Assembly: GCA_949840605.1 (NCBI GenBank)
Contig: CATKXN010000065.1
Coordinates: 1 to 14,282, forward strand
Length of the DNA: 14,282 bases
Direction of reading: 5' to 3'
Origin: an uncultured Alistipes sp.
GTDB lineage: Bacteria > Bacteroidota > Bacteroidia > Bacteroidales > Rikenellaceae
Part shown: in pieces, positions 1-7,533 of the stretch
Numbering within the stretch: the stretch's first letter is position 1
Layout of the letters: each line of letters opens with the position of its first letter
Made by a program: the position numbers and the translations under genes
The notes under the pieces: model-generated
What the model was told of the DNA's origin: nothing
Database searches by the model: none
The model's input: only the letters and a program-made list of their open reading frames with translations

Positions 1-24
1 ACCCGTGCGAATCGTACGCCATCT

Positions 25-52
25 CCCTCCCTGGGGGAGGGCCGGGGAGGGG
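25..52 (+). repeat. G-rich hairpin / quadruplex-type motif
   Basis: Four guanine runs (33-37, 39-41, 44-47, 49-52) are separated by loops of 1, 2 and 1 base, which meets the usual G-quadruplex pattern on the + strand. The first half can instead fold as a hairpin, CCCTCC (25-30) with GGAGGG (36-41). It lies in non-coding DNA downstream of rhaB. Composition and position suggest a dispersed intergenic repeat, but only one copy is in this window, so that is inference. Confidence 0.4.
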
Positions 53-65
53 TCGGATTTGTAAA

Positions 66-82
66 TGACGCCGCAGGCGTCA
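66..82 (-). terminator. Small hairpin, possible weak terminator for rhaB
   Basis: This is a perfect 7-bp inverted repeat, TGACGCC / GGCGTCA, with a 3-base loop. Read on the minus strand it ends in ATTTACAAAT rather than a clean U tract. It lies about 60 bp past the rhaB stop codon, so it may end or stabilise the rhaB transcript. The absence of a proper T run makes this tentative. Confidence 0.3.
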
Positions 83-126
83 GGAACGGCGGTCGACAGC
101 GTTTGGTGCATGGAGTATCGTTGTAG

Positions 127-154
127 TTACTTTACGACTGTTATTTTACGATTG
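127..154 (-). repeat. 14-bp tandem duplication at the rhaB stop codon
   Basis: Two adjacent 14-base units, 127-140 and 141-154, differ at two positions. On the minus strand they read CAATCGTAAAATAA and then CAGTCGTAAAGTAA. The first unit carries the last rhaB codons and its TAA stop. The second lies just after the stop and supplies another TAA in a different frame. This looks like a micro-duplication of the gene's 3' end. Confidence 0.6.
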
Positions 155-1616
155 TCATGAAGCGGGTGTAGGCGGCATCCCATGAGGCGGTGTCGCCCGG
201 GGTGAAACGCTCGGTCGGGATGCAGCGGGCGATCAGCGAGCGCATCTCCTGCAGCGTCCCGACGCACCCGGCGGCACGGGCCTGCAACATGATGTTGCCT
301 ACGGCGGTGGCCTCCGAGGGGCCCGCCGTCACGGGAATCCCGAGCGAATCGGCCGTGAACTGGTTCAGCAGGGCGTTCTTCGAGCCGCCGCCGATGACGT
401 GAAGGCGTTCGATTCCGAACGGCGCCAGCGAGCGGAAGCGGTCGAGGACGAAGCGGTATTTGAGCGCGAGGCTTTCGAACACGGTGCGGATCATCGCGCC
501 GTCGCTGTCGGGCACGGGCTGTCCCGTGCGTTCGCAGTAGGCGCGGATCGCCGCGGGCATGTCGCCCGGAGCCGCGAACGAGGCGTCGTCGGGGTCGATC
601 ATCGTCCGGAACGGCGCGGCCCCGGTGGCCATATTCACGATCTCGGGATAGGTGTAGCTGCGGCCTTCGTCCTTCCATTTTTTGAGGCACTGCTCCAGAA
701 TCCACATGCCCGTGATGTTCTTCAGCAGGCGGGTCGTACCCTCCACGCCGCCTTCGTTGGTGAAGTTGTAGCGCTCGGTCCGCTCGTCGATGAGCGGTTC
801 GCGGACCTCGATGCCCATGAGCGACCACGTGCCCGACGAGAGATAGGCGAAACGTTCGTCGGCGGCCGGTACGGCGGCGACGGCCGAGGCGGTGTCGTGG
901 CCCGCCACGGCGACCACGGGAAGCTGCGGTAGTCCGCAGGCGGCGGCCAGCTCGGGACGGAGCGCGCCGATCCGGCAGCCCGGCATCACGATCGGGGGGA
1001 AGAGCTCGGGCGAAAGGCCCATCTTCTCCAGCAGGCGTGCTTCGATGCGCTTCGTGCGGGGATTCAGCAGCTGCGAGGTCGAGGCGATGGTGTATTCGGT
1101 GACCATCTCCCCGGTGAGCAGAAACGACAGGGCGTCGGGCATGAAGAGCAGCCGGTCGGCGGCGGCCAGCTGCGGCGAACCGTCGCGCCGCATGGCATAG
1201 AGCTGGTAGAGCGAGTTGAAATTCATGATCTGGATGCCCGTCGCGCCGTAGACCTCCTCGCGGGGCAGCACCTCGGAGAAATACGCTTCGGGAGCGCCGT
1301 CGGTGTGCGGGTCGCGGTAGGCGTAGGGGAGCCCCAGCAGCGAGCCGTCGCGGCCGACGAAGGCGAAGTCGACGCCCCACGTGTCGATGCCGACCGAGGT
1401 GATTTCGACCCCTTCGCGGGCGGCTGTCCGCAGACCCTCGCAGAGGTGTTCGTAGAGCGAGAAGATATTCCAGTAATAATGGCCGTTCAGGGGCAGGATG
1501 CTGTTCGGAAAGCGCGTCAGCTCTTTGAGGACGAGCTCTCCGTCGCGGAGCGAGCCGAGAATGGTGCGGCCGCTGGTGGCCCCCAGGTCGAAGGCGACGA
1601 AGTGTTTGGGTTGCAT
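141..1616 (-). CDS. rhaB: Rhamnulokinase, FGGY carbohydrate kinase
   Basis: Cytoplasmic kinase of L-rhamnose catabolism that uses ATP to make L-rhamnulose 1-phosphate from L-rhamnulose. The 491-residue protein is near the usual size. FGGY landmarks are in order: DLGATSGR at residues 10-17 (phosphate-binding loop), GIDTWGVDF in the first sugar-binding half, GHDTASAV with the expected catalytic base Asp241, SSGTWSLMG, and a C-terminal GGGSKNALLNQ / ATAVGN adenosine-binding region. The start at 1616 puts the phosphate loop at the usual distance from the N-terminus. An in-frame ATG at 1655 would add 13 residues and cannot be excluded. It is divergent from the AraC-type regulator across 188 bp, which suggests shared control. 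Isomerase and aldolase genes are not visible, so they must lie left of the window or elsewhere. Other FGGY kinases, such as fuculokinase or xylulokinase, fit the motifs and the GH78 context less well. Confidence 0.93.
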   Translation of the reverse strand: MQPKHFVAFDLGATSGRTILGSLRDGELVLKELTRFPNSILPLNGHYYWNIFSLYEHLCEGLRTAAREGVEITSVGIDTWGVDFAFVGRDGSLLGLPYAYRDPHTDGAPEAYFSEVLPREEVYGATGIQIMNFNSLYQLYAMRRDGSPQLAAADRLLFMPDALSFLLTGEMVTEYTIASTSQLLNPRTKRIEARLLEKMGLSPELFPPIVMPGCRIGALRPELAAACGLPQLPVVAVAGHDTASAVAAVPAADERFAYLSSGTWSLMGIEVREPLIDERTERYNFTNEGGVEGTTRLLKNITGMWILEQCLKKWKDEGRSYTYPEIVNMATGAAPFRTMIDPDDASFAAPGDMPAAIRAYCERTGQPVPDSDGAMIRTVFESLALKYRFVLDRFRSLAPFGIERLHVIGGGSKNALLNQFTADSLGIPVTAGPSEATAVGNIMLQARAAGCVGTLQEMRSLIARCIPTERFTPGDTASWDAAYTRFMTIVK

Positions 1617-1758
1617 GTTTCGGTCTGTGATTTTGGATTGTACAAAAAAACTCATTTTTTCGCCGTTCCAACGTTGTAATATGATGGATGGCTTTTGTTT
1701 TTTGATCTTTCTGCCGGTTTGCTTCCGGAGGGGGTGACGCGGGCCGCGGAATTTTGCA

Positions 1759-1766
1759 TATATTTG
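1759..1766 (+). promoter_or_regulatory. Candidate -7 element for the AraC-type regulator
   Basis: TATATTTG exactly matches the Bacteroidota sigma-A -7 consensus TAnnTTTG. It lies 38 bp upstream of the regulator's ATG at 1805, leaving a leader of about 30 nt. No TTTG is found at the expected -33 spacing; the nearest upstream TTTG (about 1718) is too far. The promoter may therefore be weak or activator-dependent. No comparable match was found on the opposite strand for rhaB, and no clear operator palindrome was seen in the 1617-1804 interval. Confidence 0.5.
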
Positions 1767-1804
1767 TGTAACCAAACTGCTTTTCCGTTCAAGTAACCTG
1801 CCGT

Positions 1805-2737
1805 ATGAAACCTGTAAACAATCATAAGTATCTGGTGAGCAGCGAAAAGGACCAGACCTGGGGCATCACGGTCGACACCGTGGGCAGCGAGTCTGTCGCC
1901 GCCGGGTACGAGACCTATCCCCCGCGGGTCGGACACCCCTCGGGTTTCTATTTTGACGTTGGAAAAGGGCGTGTGCTGGAGAGCTACCAGCTGCTCTATA
2001 TCACTTCGGGCCGCGGCTCGTTCTACGGCCCCGGCCGCAGGCGCACCGACATCGGCGCCGGGGATATGGTGCTGCTGCGCCCCAACCGCTGGCACAGCTA
2101 CATGCCCGACCGCGGGACGGGCTGGCACGAGTACTGGATCGGCTTCCGCGGCCCGAACGTCGACGCGCGCTTCCGCAACGACTTCTTCGACGACAGCCGC
2201 GAGGTGTTCCGCGTGGGGGTCCGCGAGGAGATCACGGCCCTTTACGACAAGGCCATCGAGGTGGCCGAGAACGAACGTTCATCCTACCAGCAATACCTCG
2301 CCGGCATCGCCAACCTGCTGCTGGGCATGGCGATGTACTACCATGCGAACCACCAGTTCGTGTCGCTCGACGTGGTGGGGCAGATCGACCGCGCGCGGCG
2401 CATCATGCGCGAGGAGCTCTACGCCAACATCTCGCCCGACGAGGTGGCCCGGCGGGTGAACATGAGCTATTCGTGGTTCCGCAAGATGTTCCGCGACTAC
2501 ACGAACATCTCCCCGGCGCGCTACATGCAGGAGCTGCGGCTGCAGGAGGCCTGCCGTCTGCTGTCGGGAACGGCCATGAGCATCAAGGAGATCGCCTTCC
2601 GGCTCAACTACGGCGACGCCTCCTATTTCTCCAACATGTTCCGCCGCCACCTGCGGATGACCCCCGTCGAGTACCGCCGCCGCTTCGGCGTCGGCAGCGA
2701 CGCTTCCTGCGCGCACGGCGGTGAGGATGAAGCCTGA
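1805..2737 (+). CDS. AraC/XylS-family transcriptional regulator
   Basis: A 310-residue cytoplasmic DNA-binding regulator. Residues about 40-120 form a cupin-like AraC ligand-binding half, with the recognisable run LLYITSGRGSFYG, a GAGDMVLL turn and RPNRWHSYMP. Residues about 195-295 are the double helix-turn-helix: first helix pair ISPDEVARRVNMSYSWFRKMF (209-229), second SIKEIAFRLNYGDASYFSNM (259-278), ending in the family signature F..H..MTPVEYRR. The gene lies between divergent rhaB and a co-directional GH78 rhamnosidase, 35 bp ahead of the latter, so the two are probably cotranscribed. The likely role is sugar-dependent control of this module. The effector is inferred from neighbours, L-rhamnose or a rhamnoside, because the sequence does not reveal ligand specificity. 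No signal peptide or membrane segment is present, so this is not a hybrid two-component sensor. Confidence 0.9.
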   Translation: MKPVNNHKYLVSSEKDQTWGITVDTVGSESVAAGYETYPPRVGHPSGFYFDVGKGRVLESYQLLYITSGRGSFYGPGRRRTDIGAGDMVLLRPNRWHSYMPDRGTGWHEYWIGFRGPNVDARFRNDFFDDSREVFRVGVREEITALYDKAIEVAENERSSYQQYLAGIANLLLGMAMYYHANHQFVSLDVVGQIDRARRIMREELYANISPDEVARRVNMSYSWFRKMFRDYTNISPARYMQELRLQEACRLLSGTAMSIKEIAFRLNYGDASYFSNMFRRHLRMTPVEYRRRFGVGSDASCAHGGEDEA

Positions 2738-2772
2738 AAAATCCGTTTAACCCCCAATAATTTTCCGACCCG

Positions 2773-5403
2773 ATGAATGTTGCAAATCTCCGAACCGCCG
2801 GATGCCGGCTCGTGCTGTGCTTCCTGCCGCTGCTGGCGGGTTCCTGCGGGAAACGTCCCGCGATCGCCGACATGCGCTGCGAATACCTCGTCTCGCCGAT
2901 CTCGGTGGACACTCAGTCGCCCCGCTTTACCTGGACCTATGAAGACACCGATGCGTTCGTGCAGGCCGGCTACCGCCTCTGCGTGGCCACGGCGCCCGAA
3001 AAACTGGACCTCCCCGACGTCTGGAACTCCGGGGAGGTCGCCGGCGGCCGCCCTTTTGCCGTGATGCCCGACGGCGGGCTGCTCGCCTCGCGGACCCCTT
3101 ATTACTGGCGGGTCGAGGCGTGGGACGCCGGCGGACGGCGGATCGTCTCGCCCGTCGCGGAGTTCGAAACCGCCCTGATGAAGACCTCCGAATGGCAGGC
3201 CCGCTGGATCACCGATGCCCACGACCGGGATTTCGTCCCTGCGCCGATGCTGCGGCGGGCGTTCGACGTGCGGCCGGGCGTCGAGCGTGCCCGGCTCTAC
3301 GTGAGCGCCGCGGCCTATGCGAAGCTGGGGCTGAACGGCGAACCCGTGTCGGGGAATCTGCTCGACCCGGGCTACACCCATTACGACAGGCGCAACCTCT
3401 ATGCCGTGCACGACGTTACGGACCGTCTCCGCGAGGGTGAGAACGTCCTTTCGGCGGTGCTGGGCAACGGTTTCTACAACGCCATCCAGCCCGTCGCCAC
3501 GTGGAGTTTCGAATCGGCCCGCTGGCGCGGCCGTGCGCGGATGATCTGCGAACTGCACATCGACTATGCCGACGGTACGCACGAGACGGTCTGCTCCGAC
3601 GCCTCGTGGCGCACGACGGCCGACGGACCCTGCCGTTCGAACAACATTTACAGCGGGGACGTCTACGACGCCCGCAGGGAGATTCCCGGCTGGGACCGTC
3701 CCGGGTTCGACGATTCTGACTGGGCGCAGGCCGTCGAGGCCGCGGCTCCCTCGCCCCTGCTGAAAGCCCAGTCGATGCCCGCCGTCCGGGCCGTGCGCGA
3801 GATGGAGCCCGCCGGGGTCCGTTCGTTCGGCGATACGGTATGGGTGTTCGACTTCGGCGTCAACCTCACGGGGCTCTGCCGCCTGGAGATCGAGGGCGGA
3901 CGCGGCACGCAGGTCACGATGACCCACGGCGAATTCGTGCAGCCCTCGGGCCGCATCGAGATGCGCAACCTCGATATTTACTACAAGCCCCTGCCGGGTT
4001 ACGTTTTCCAGACCGATACCTATATTCTGAAAGGCGAAGGGCGCGAGACGTGGACGCCCGATTTCACCTATCACGGGTTCCAGTATGTGGAACTGCGGTC
4101 GAGCTCCCCGGTGAAACTCGACAGGAAGAGCCTTACGGCGCGCTGCATGCACACCGACGTGCGTTCGGTCGGGAAGTTCGGCTGCTCGAACGGATTGTTC
4201 AACCGCATCTGGGAGATGACGCGCCGGACCTATCTCAACAACCTCACGTCGATTCCCACGGACTGCCCCCAGCGCGAAAAGAACGGCTGGACGGCCGACG
4301 GATACCTGACCCTGGACCTGGCGCTGCTCAACTATGACGGGATGGCTTTCTACGAGAAGTGGCTCGACGATTTCGTCGACAACCAGAACGAGGCGGGACG
4401 CCTTGCGGGCATCATTCCCACGGCCGGATGGGGGTACGACGACTGGATCGGCCCGGTGTGGGATGCTTCGGCCTTCATCATTCCCTACACGCTCTATAAC
4501 TATTACGGCGATCTGCGCCCTGTCGAGAAGATGTGGCCCGTCTGCGAGCGGTACCTCGATTACCTCGCCACGCGCGAGGAGGCCGACGGCGGCGTGACCT
4601 ACGGCATCGGCGACTGGGTTTTCTACCGTACGCAGACCCCGACCGACTACACTTCGACCTGCTTCTATTACTACGACAACGTGCTGATGGCCCGTTTCGC
4701 CGGGCTGCTGGGCCGCGACGGCGAACGGTATGCCCGCAAGGCCGAACAGCTGCGCCGACTGATCAACACGAAATACTACGATGCCGCAAAGGGCCTCTAC
4801 GCCAACGGTTCGCAGGCCGCGCAGGGCGTGGCGCTCTATCTGGGGATCGTTCCCGAAAGCGACGCACAGCGCGTGGCCGACAACCTCGCCCGCATGATTG
4901 CCGACAATGATTATTTTCTCGATTTCGGGACCCTCGGCAGCAAGACGGTGCTGCGCATGCTCACCCGCTACGGGCATGTCGAGACGGCTTATCGAATGGC
5001 CGCACAGACCGAATGCCCGTCGTGGGGCTGGTGGGTCCGCCAGGGCTTCACGACGCTGGCCGAAACGTGGGCGCTCTCGCCCGAGTGGCGCGACGCCTCG
5101 GTCAACCACGTCTTTCTGGGCGATGTCGCCGCGTGGTATGTCAACGACCTGGCGGGCATCAATTTCGACCCGGCGGCTCCCGGATTCGGGCACATCGTCA
5201 TCGCTCCCCATTTCGTCGCGGCGCTCGACTGGGCTGCGGCCTCCTACGACTCGGTGCGCGGCGAAATCCGTTCGGAGTGGCGGCGCAGCGGCGGCCGTGT
5301 GACGCTGAAGGTCACCGTTCCGGCCAATACGACGGCCGACATCCGGGTCGGCGGCGAGAACGTCGCCACGGTGGCCGGCGGCGTTCACGAATTTACCTTC
5401 TGA
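2773..5403 (+). CDS. Alpha-L-rhamnosidase, GH78, lipoprotein
   Basis: Hydrolyses terminal alpha-L-rhamnose from glycans or rhamnosides by an inverting mechanism. The 876-residue protein starts with a signal peptide ending LLAGSC, so Cys25 should be lipidated and the enzyme anchored in the periplasm or on the cell surface. Domains are those of a full-length GH78: N-terminal Ig-like domain (about 34-130), rhamnosidase N-domain with GNGFYN (about 170-325), concanavalin-like domain (about 355-450), six-hairpin catalytic barrel (about 465-795) and a C-terminal beta-sandwich. The motif DCPQREKNGWTAD places Asp497, Glu502 and Asp509 as the acidic set known in characterised GH78 enzymes. Glu764 in GFTTLAETW fits the general base. 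No key residue is missing. It follows the AraC-type regulator by 35 bp and runs into a strong terminator. The natural substrate, plant pectin or a glycosylated metabolite, cannot be read from the sequence. Confidence 0.95.
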   Translation: MNVANLRTAGCRLVLCFLPLLAGSCGKRPAIADMRCEYLVSPISVDTQSPRFTWTYEDTDAFVQAGYRLCVATAPEKLDLPDVWNSGEVAGGRPFAVMPDGGLLASRTPYYWRVEAWDAGGRRIVSPVAEFETALMKTSEWQARWITDAHDRDFVPAPMLRRAFDVRPGVERARLYVSAAAYAKLGLNGEPVSGNLLDPGYTHYDRRNLYAVHDVTDRLREGENVLSAVLGNGFYNAIQPVATWSFESARWRGRARMICELHIDYADGTHETVCSDASWRTTADGPCRSNNIYSGDVYDARREIPGWDRPGFDDSDWAQAVEAAAPSPLLKAQSMPAVRAVREMEPAGVRSFGDTVWVFDFGVNLTGLCRLEIEGGRGTQVTMTHGEFVQPSGRIEMRNLDIYYKPLPGYVFQTDTYILKGEGRETWTPDFTYHGFQYVELRSSSPVKLDRKSLTARCMHTDVRSVGKFGCSNGLFNRIWEMTRRTYLNNLTSIPTDCPQREKNGWTADGYLTLDLALLNYDGMAFYEKWLDDFVDNQNEAGRLAGIIPTAGWGYDDWIGPVWDASAFIIPYTLYNYYGDLRPVEKMWPVCERYLDYLATREEADGGVTYGIGDWVFYRTQTPTDYTSTCFYYYDNVLMARFAGLLGRDGERYARKAEQLRRLINTKYYDAAKGLYANGSQAAQGVALYLGIVPESDAQRVADNLARMIADNDYFLDFGTLGSKTVLRMLTRYGHVETAYRMAAQTECPSWGWWVRQGFTTLAETWALSPEWRDASVNHVFLGDVAAWYVNDLAGINFDPAAPGFGHIVIAPHFVAALDWAAASYDSVRGEIRSEWRRSGGRVTLKVTVPANTTADIRVGGENVATVAGGVHEFTF

Positions 5404-5416
5404 CAGATTGGCTTCG

Positions 5417-5462
5417 ACCGAAAAAGGCGGCGGACTTCCCGGAGTCCGCCGCCTTTTTCGGT
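5417..5462. terminator. Bidirectional intrinsic terminator between convergent genes
   Basis: A perfect 20-bp inverted repeat (arms 5417-5436 and 5443-5462) has a GC-rich core, a 6-base loop and a five-base A/T run on each side, so it can act on both strands. It lies 14 bp after the GH78 stop and 14 bp after the stop of the converging minus-strand lipoprotein gene, and should end both transcripts. Confidence 0.92.
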
Positions 5463-5476
5463 TTCGCGGATCGTTC

Positions 5477-7222
5477 TCAGAGGTTCTCGTCCTCGAAGGT
5501 GAACACCTCGGTCGAGACCTCGCCCAGCGCCCCGGAGTTCTGGCTGATGCCGGTCTGGACCTTGATGAAGTCGATGTAGCGTAGGTCGGCGGGAGTTCCG
5601 TCGGCATGCACGGCGTCGGCGATTCTGAAACGGTTCTTGCGCGGATCGCCGTCGGCGGCCTCTCCCGCGGCCTGGTCGCTGCCCGCATTGTCGGCGTAGC
5701 CCCAGTCGTAGGGGCGGTTGACGTAGTCGCCCGTGATCGGATGGCGCGTCGTATTGGCGGCCAGCCGCGTGCCGTAGAGCGTGTAACTCTCGGCGTCGAT
5801 CCATCCCGGATAGTAATCCTGCTTGTGCTCGTCGTTGCGCTCGACCTTGCCGGCATTGCCGCGGTTGTCTTTCCACGGGATGTCCGTGCCGACGCTTTTC
5901 GGGCGGTAATAGGTCATGGCGTAGGACGTGAGCGTCTCCGTCTTGCCGTACTCCGAGCCTTTGAGCTCATACCATTCGTCGTCGGGCAGCCCGTTGCCGT
6001 TGGTATCCTGCATGACCCACACGATGCCCGGTTCGGACGACTGGGCGAACTGGTTGCCCGTGATCGAAAAATCGTAGCCTCCCTTGTTTTCGATGCTGTG
6101 GTCGAAACCCACGACGATATATCCGCCCCAGGCCCCCAGCGACACGTAGTGGCTCTTGCCTTCCTCGGCGTTCTTCCGGAGCAGCTCCTGCGCATGCTCT
6201 GCGGCTTTTTCAGCTGTGGCGATATTGCTGAAACCGCTTTCGTTGATGAACTGACCCGGCGCCGGAGTGTATTCGTAAACCCGGTCGGAAAAACGGTTGG
6301 AACCCGCTCCGGCGGGCCGCCCGGGCGAAGCCGGACAGCATACGACTTTGACCTCGGCCGTCGCCGTTTCGCCGTCGTCGTCGGTAACCTTCACGGCGAC
6401 CGTATATTCGCCCGCGGCCTTCGGTGCGAACGCGAAAAACTCGCCGTTTCTTTTTACGGGCCGGCCTTCCTCCGTCCATTCGAACGCCGGATTGTGGAAA
6501 TGTTCGAGGACGGGGCGCAGGCAGAGCGTGCATCCCAGCGATACGTTCCGGACGCCCGTGGCCCCGAACCGGAGGGAGGGCGCCGGGAAATCGGCCGTCA
6601 CCGTAAAGCGGTTCACCACCCGGACGGTGACGGTCGCCCGGTCTTTGCCGTCCTCGTTTTCCGCATCGAGCGTCAGTTCGTAATCGTCCAGCTTGTCTTG
6701 TCTGAATGTATAGGTCGCTTCGTTCCCAGCTTTTTGTCCGTCGAGCGTCCATTCGAAGGTCGCTCCTTCGCTGTTGGCGATCGTGGGGGCGATGACGGTT
6801 TCGCGGCCGGCCTCCACCTCCATCACCCGGTCGTCGCCGACGGGGAACGTGATCGCCGGGGGCAGCAGCCGGTTTACCTCGATGCGCAGCTCCTCCTCGG
6901 CCTCACCGTTCGGGGTCTCGACATGGAACGTGAGGTAATGGATGCCCGCCTCCCGGGCCGCATACGTGAACGTCGGCCCGGAACCGGCCGCTTCGTCGTC
7001 GAGAAACCACGCATAGACGGCGCCTTCGGCATGTTCGACCGTCGGGGCGATTGTCACCGATTTGCCGACCTTCACCGGGTAGATGCCGTCGGGGTTGTCC
7101 AGCGTGATGACGGGCTTGGGTCCGCCATTCGTGATTACGTCGTCCTTGTTGCAGGATGCGAGCAGCGCCAGGAGGAGCGCCGCCGTTGAAAAACAGAGAT
7201 TTCGGATCATATGGCTTGTCAT
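5477..7222 (-). CDS. PKD/Ig-like surface lipoprotein under cobalamin riboswitch control
   Basis: A 581-residue lipoprotein beginning MTSHMIRN, with the hydrophobic run LLLALLASC and predicted lipidated Cys24. Three Ig/PKD-like beta-sandwich domains follow (about 38-117, 122-203, 205-296), the first two sharing the pattern TIAPT...EGA...W.LDG. A Cys-Cys pair (295-296) precedes a C-terminal domain (about 300-581) with GAWGGYIVVGFDHSI, a Ca-loop-like DTNGNGLPDDE (406-416) and PGWIDAESYTLYGTR. I know this C-terminal type only as a Bacteroidota 'cell surface protein', sometimes encoded near BtuB/BtuG-type corrinoid uptake genes. The riboswitch just upstream makes a corrinoid-capture or display role the best inference. 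It could resemble BtuH-type cobalamin-binding lipoproteins, but I cannot confirm homology. The gene stands alone between the riboswitch and a terminator. I chose the start at 7222 for its A-rich GTAAAAATG context; ATG 7210 is also possible. Confidence 0.85.
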   Translation of the reverse strand: MTSHMIRNLCFSTAALLLALLASCNKDDVITNGGPKPVITLDNPDGIYPVKVGKSVTIAPTVEHAEGAVYAWFLDDEAAGSGPTFTYAAREAGIHYLTFHVETPNGEAEEELRIEVNRLLPPAITFPVGDDRVMEVEAGRETVIAPTIANSEGATFEWTLDGQKAGNEATYTFRQDKLDDYELTLDAENEDGKDRATVTVRVVNRFTVTADFPAPSLRFGATGVRNVSLGCTLCLRPVLEHFHNPAFEWTEEGRPVKRNGEFFAFAPKAAGEYTVAVKVTDDDGETATAEVKVVCCPASPGRPAGAGSNRFSDRVYEYTPAPGQFINESGFSNIATAEKAAEHAQELLRKNAEEGKSHYVSLGAWGGYIVVGFDHSIENKGGYDFSITGNQFAQSSEPGIVWVMQDTNGNGLPDDEWYELKGSEYGKTETLTSYAMTYYRPKSVGTDIPWKDNRGNAGKVERNDEHKQDYYPGWIDAESYTLYGTRLAANTTRHPITGDYVNRPYDWGYADNAGSDQAAGEAADGDPRKNRFRIADAVHADGTPADLRYIDFIKVQTGISQNSGALGEVSTEVFTFEDENL

Positions 7223-7335
7223 TTTTACAGTCGTAGGCACCGGGCACCGGGCGGTGAAATCGACTGAACGGAAAAAGCCGTATGACGAAGCTGCCGTTCG
7301 ATCTCTGCCCGAAACCCGCGGGTGCGAATCCTTGT

Positions 7336-7520
7336 CAAGGCAGGTCTTCTGACTCGTCCCTGTTGTCGCGCCTTCCCGGCTTGCGAGCCAGTGGCATAGC
7401 GTGCGGCAACCGTCGTCTCCCGCAGGGGAGGGGACTTACAGCAGCAGGTACTGTTCCGGATTCCCACCGGATTCCCTTTTCATCGGACGGGGCGCGTGCG
7501 GGCCCCGTTCCGAAACCTTG
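7336..7520 (-). promoter_or_regulatory. Cobalamin (AdoCbl-type) riboswitch aptamer
   Basis: Read on the minus strand the conserved blocks occur in order. P1 is CAAGG (7516-7520) pairing with CCTTG (7336-7340). A P2-like stem is ACGGGGC/GCCCCGT. Next come AAAAGGGAA and CCGGTGGGAATCCGG, then GCTGCTGTAAGT in place of the usual GCAACTGT block, GCCACTGG, GGGAAGGC, and the B12 box AGTCAGAAGACCTGCC (7339-7354). This is the standard class-I cobalamin riboswitch layout. The leader to the lipoprotein ATG at 7222 is a further 113 bp and contains GAACGG...CCGTTC (7266-7271 with 7294-7299), a possible expression-platform helix. Known behaviour of the family is repression when cobalamin is abundant. The missing U tract near the start suggests control of translation rather than termination, which is inference. 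Confidence 0.93.
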
Positions 7521-7525
7521 CGGGG

Positions 7526-7533
7526 CAAAGATA
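7526..7533 (-). promoter_or_regulatory. -7 promoter element for the riboswitch transcript
   Basis: On the minus strand this reads TATCTTTG, an exact match to the Bacteroidota TAnnTTTG element. The first P1 base of the aptamer (7520) is 6 nt downstream, where transcription would be expected to begin. Upstream, only a CTTG at 22-bp spacing resembles the -33 TTTG, so that box is weak. The element overlaps the outer end of the palindromic repeat at 7528-7592. Confidence 0.7.

Noticed and set aside
127..1671. Second long minus-strand frame overlapping rhaB
   Set aside because: It is the shifted frame of rhaB, Arg- and Pro-rich and without motifs; the FGGY signatures are all in the 141-1616 frame.
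2623..5856. Very long open frame on the minus strand opposite the GH78 gene
   Set aside because: It is antisense to a clear GH78 enzyme, overlaps the terminator and the tail of the PKD-like gene, is rich in Arg/Pro/Gly as expected of a GC-rich shadow frame, and has no recognisable domain.
5606..7189. 527-codon open frame on the plus strand opposite the PKD-like lipoprotein
   Set aside because: The minus-strand frame has a lipoprotein signal, Ig-like repeats and a riboswitch. The plus-strand frame has biased composition and no domain or signal.
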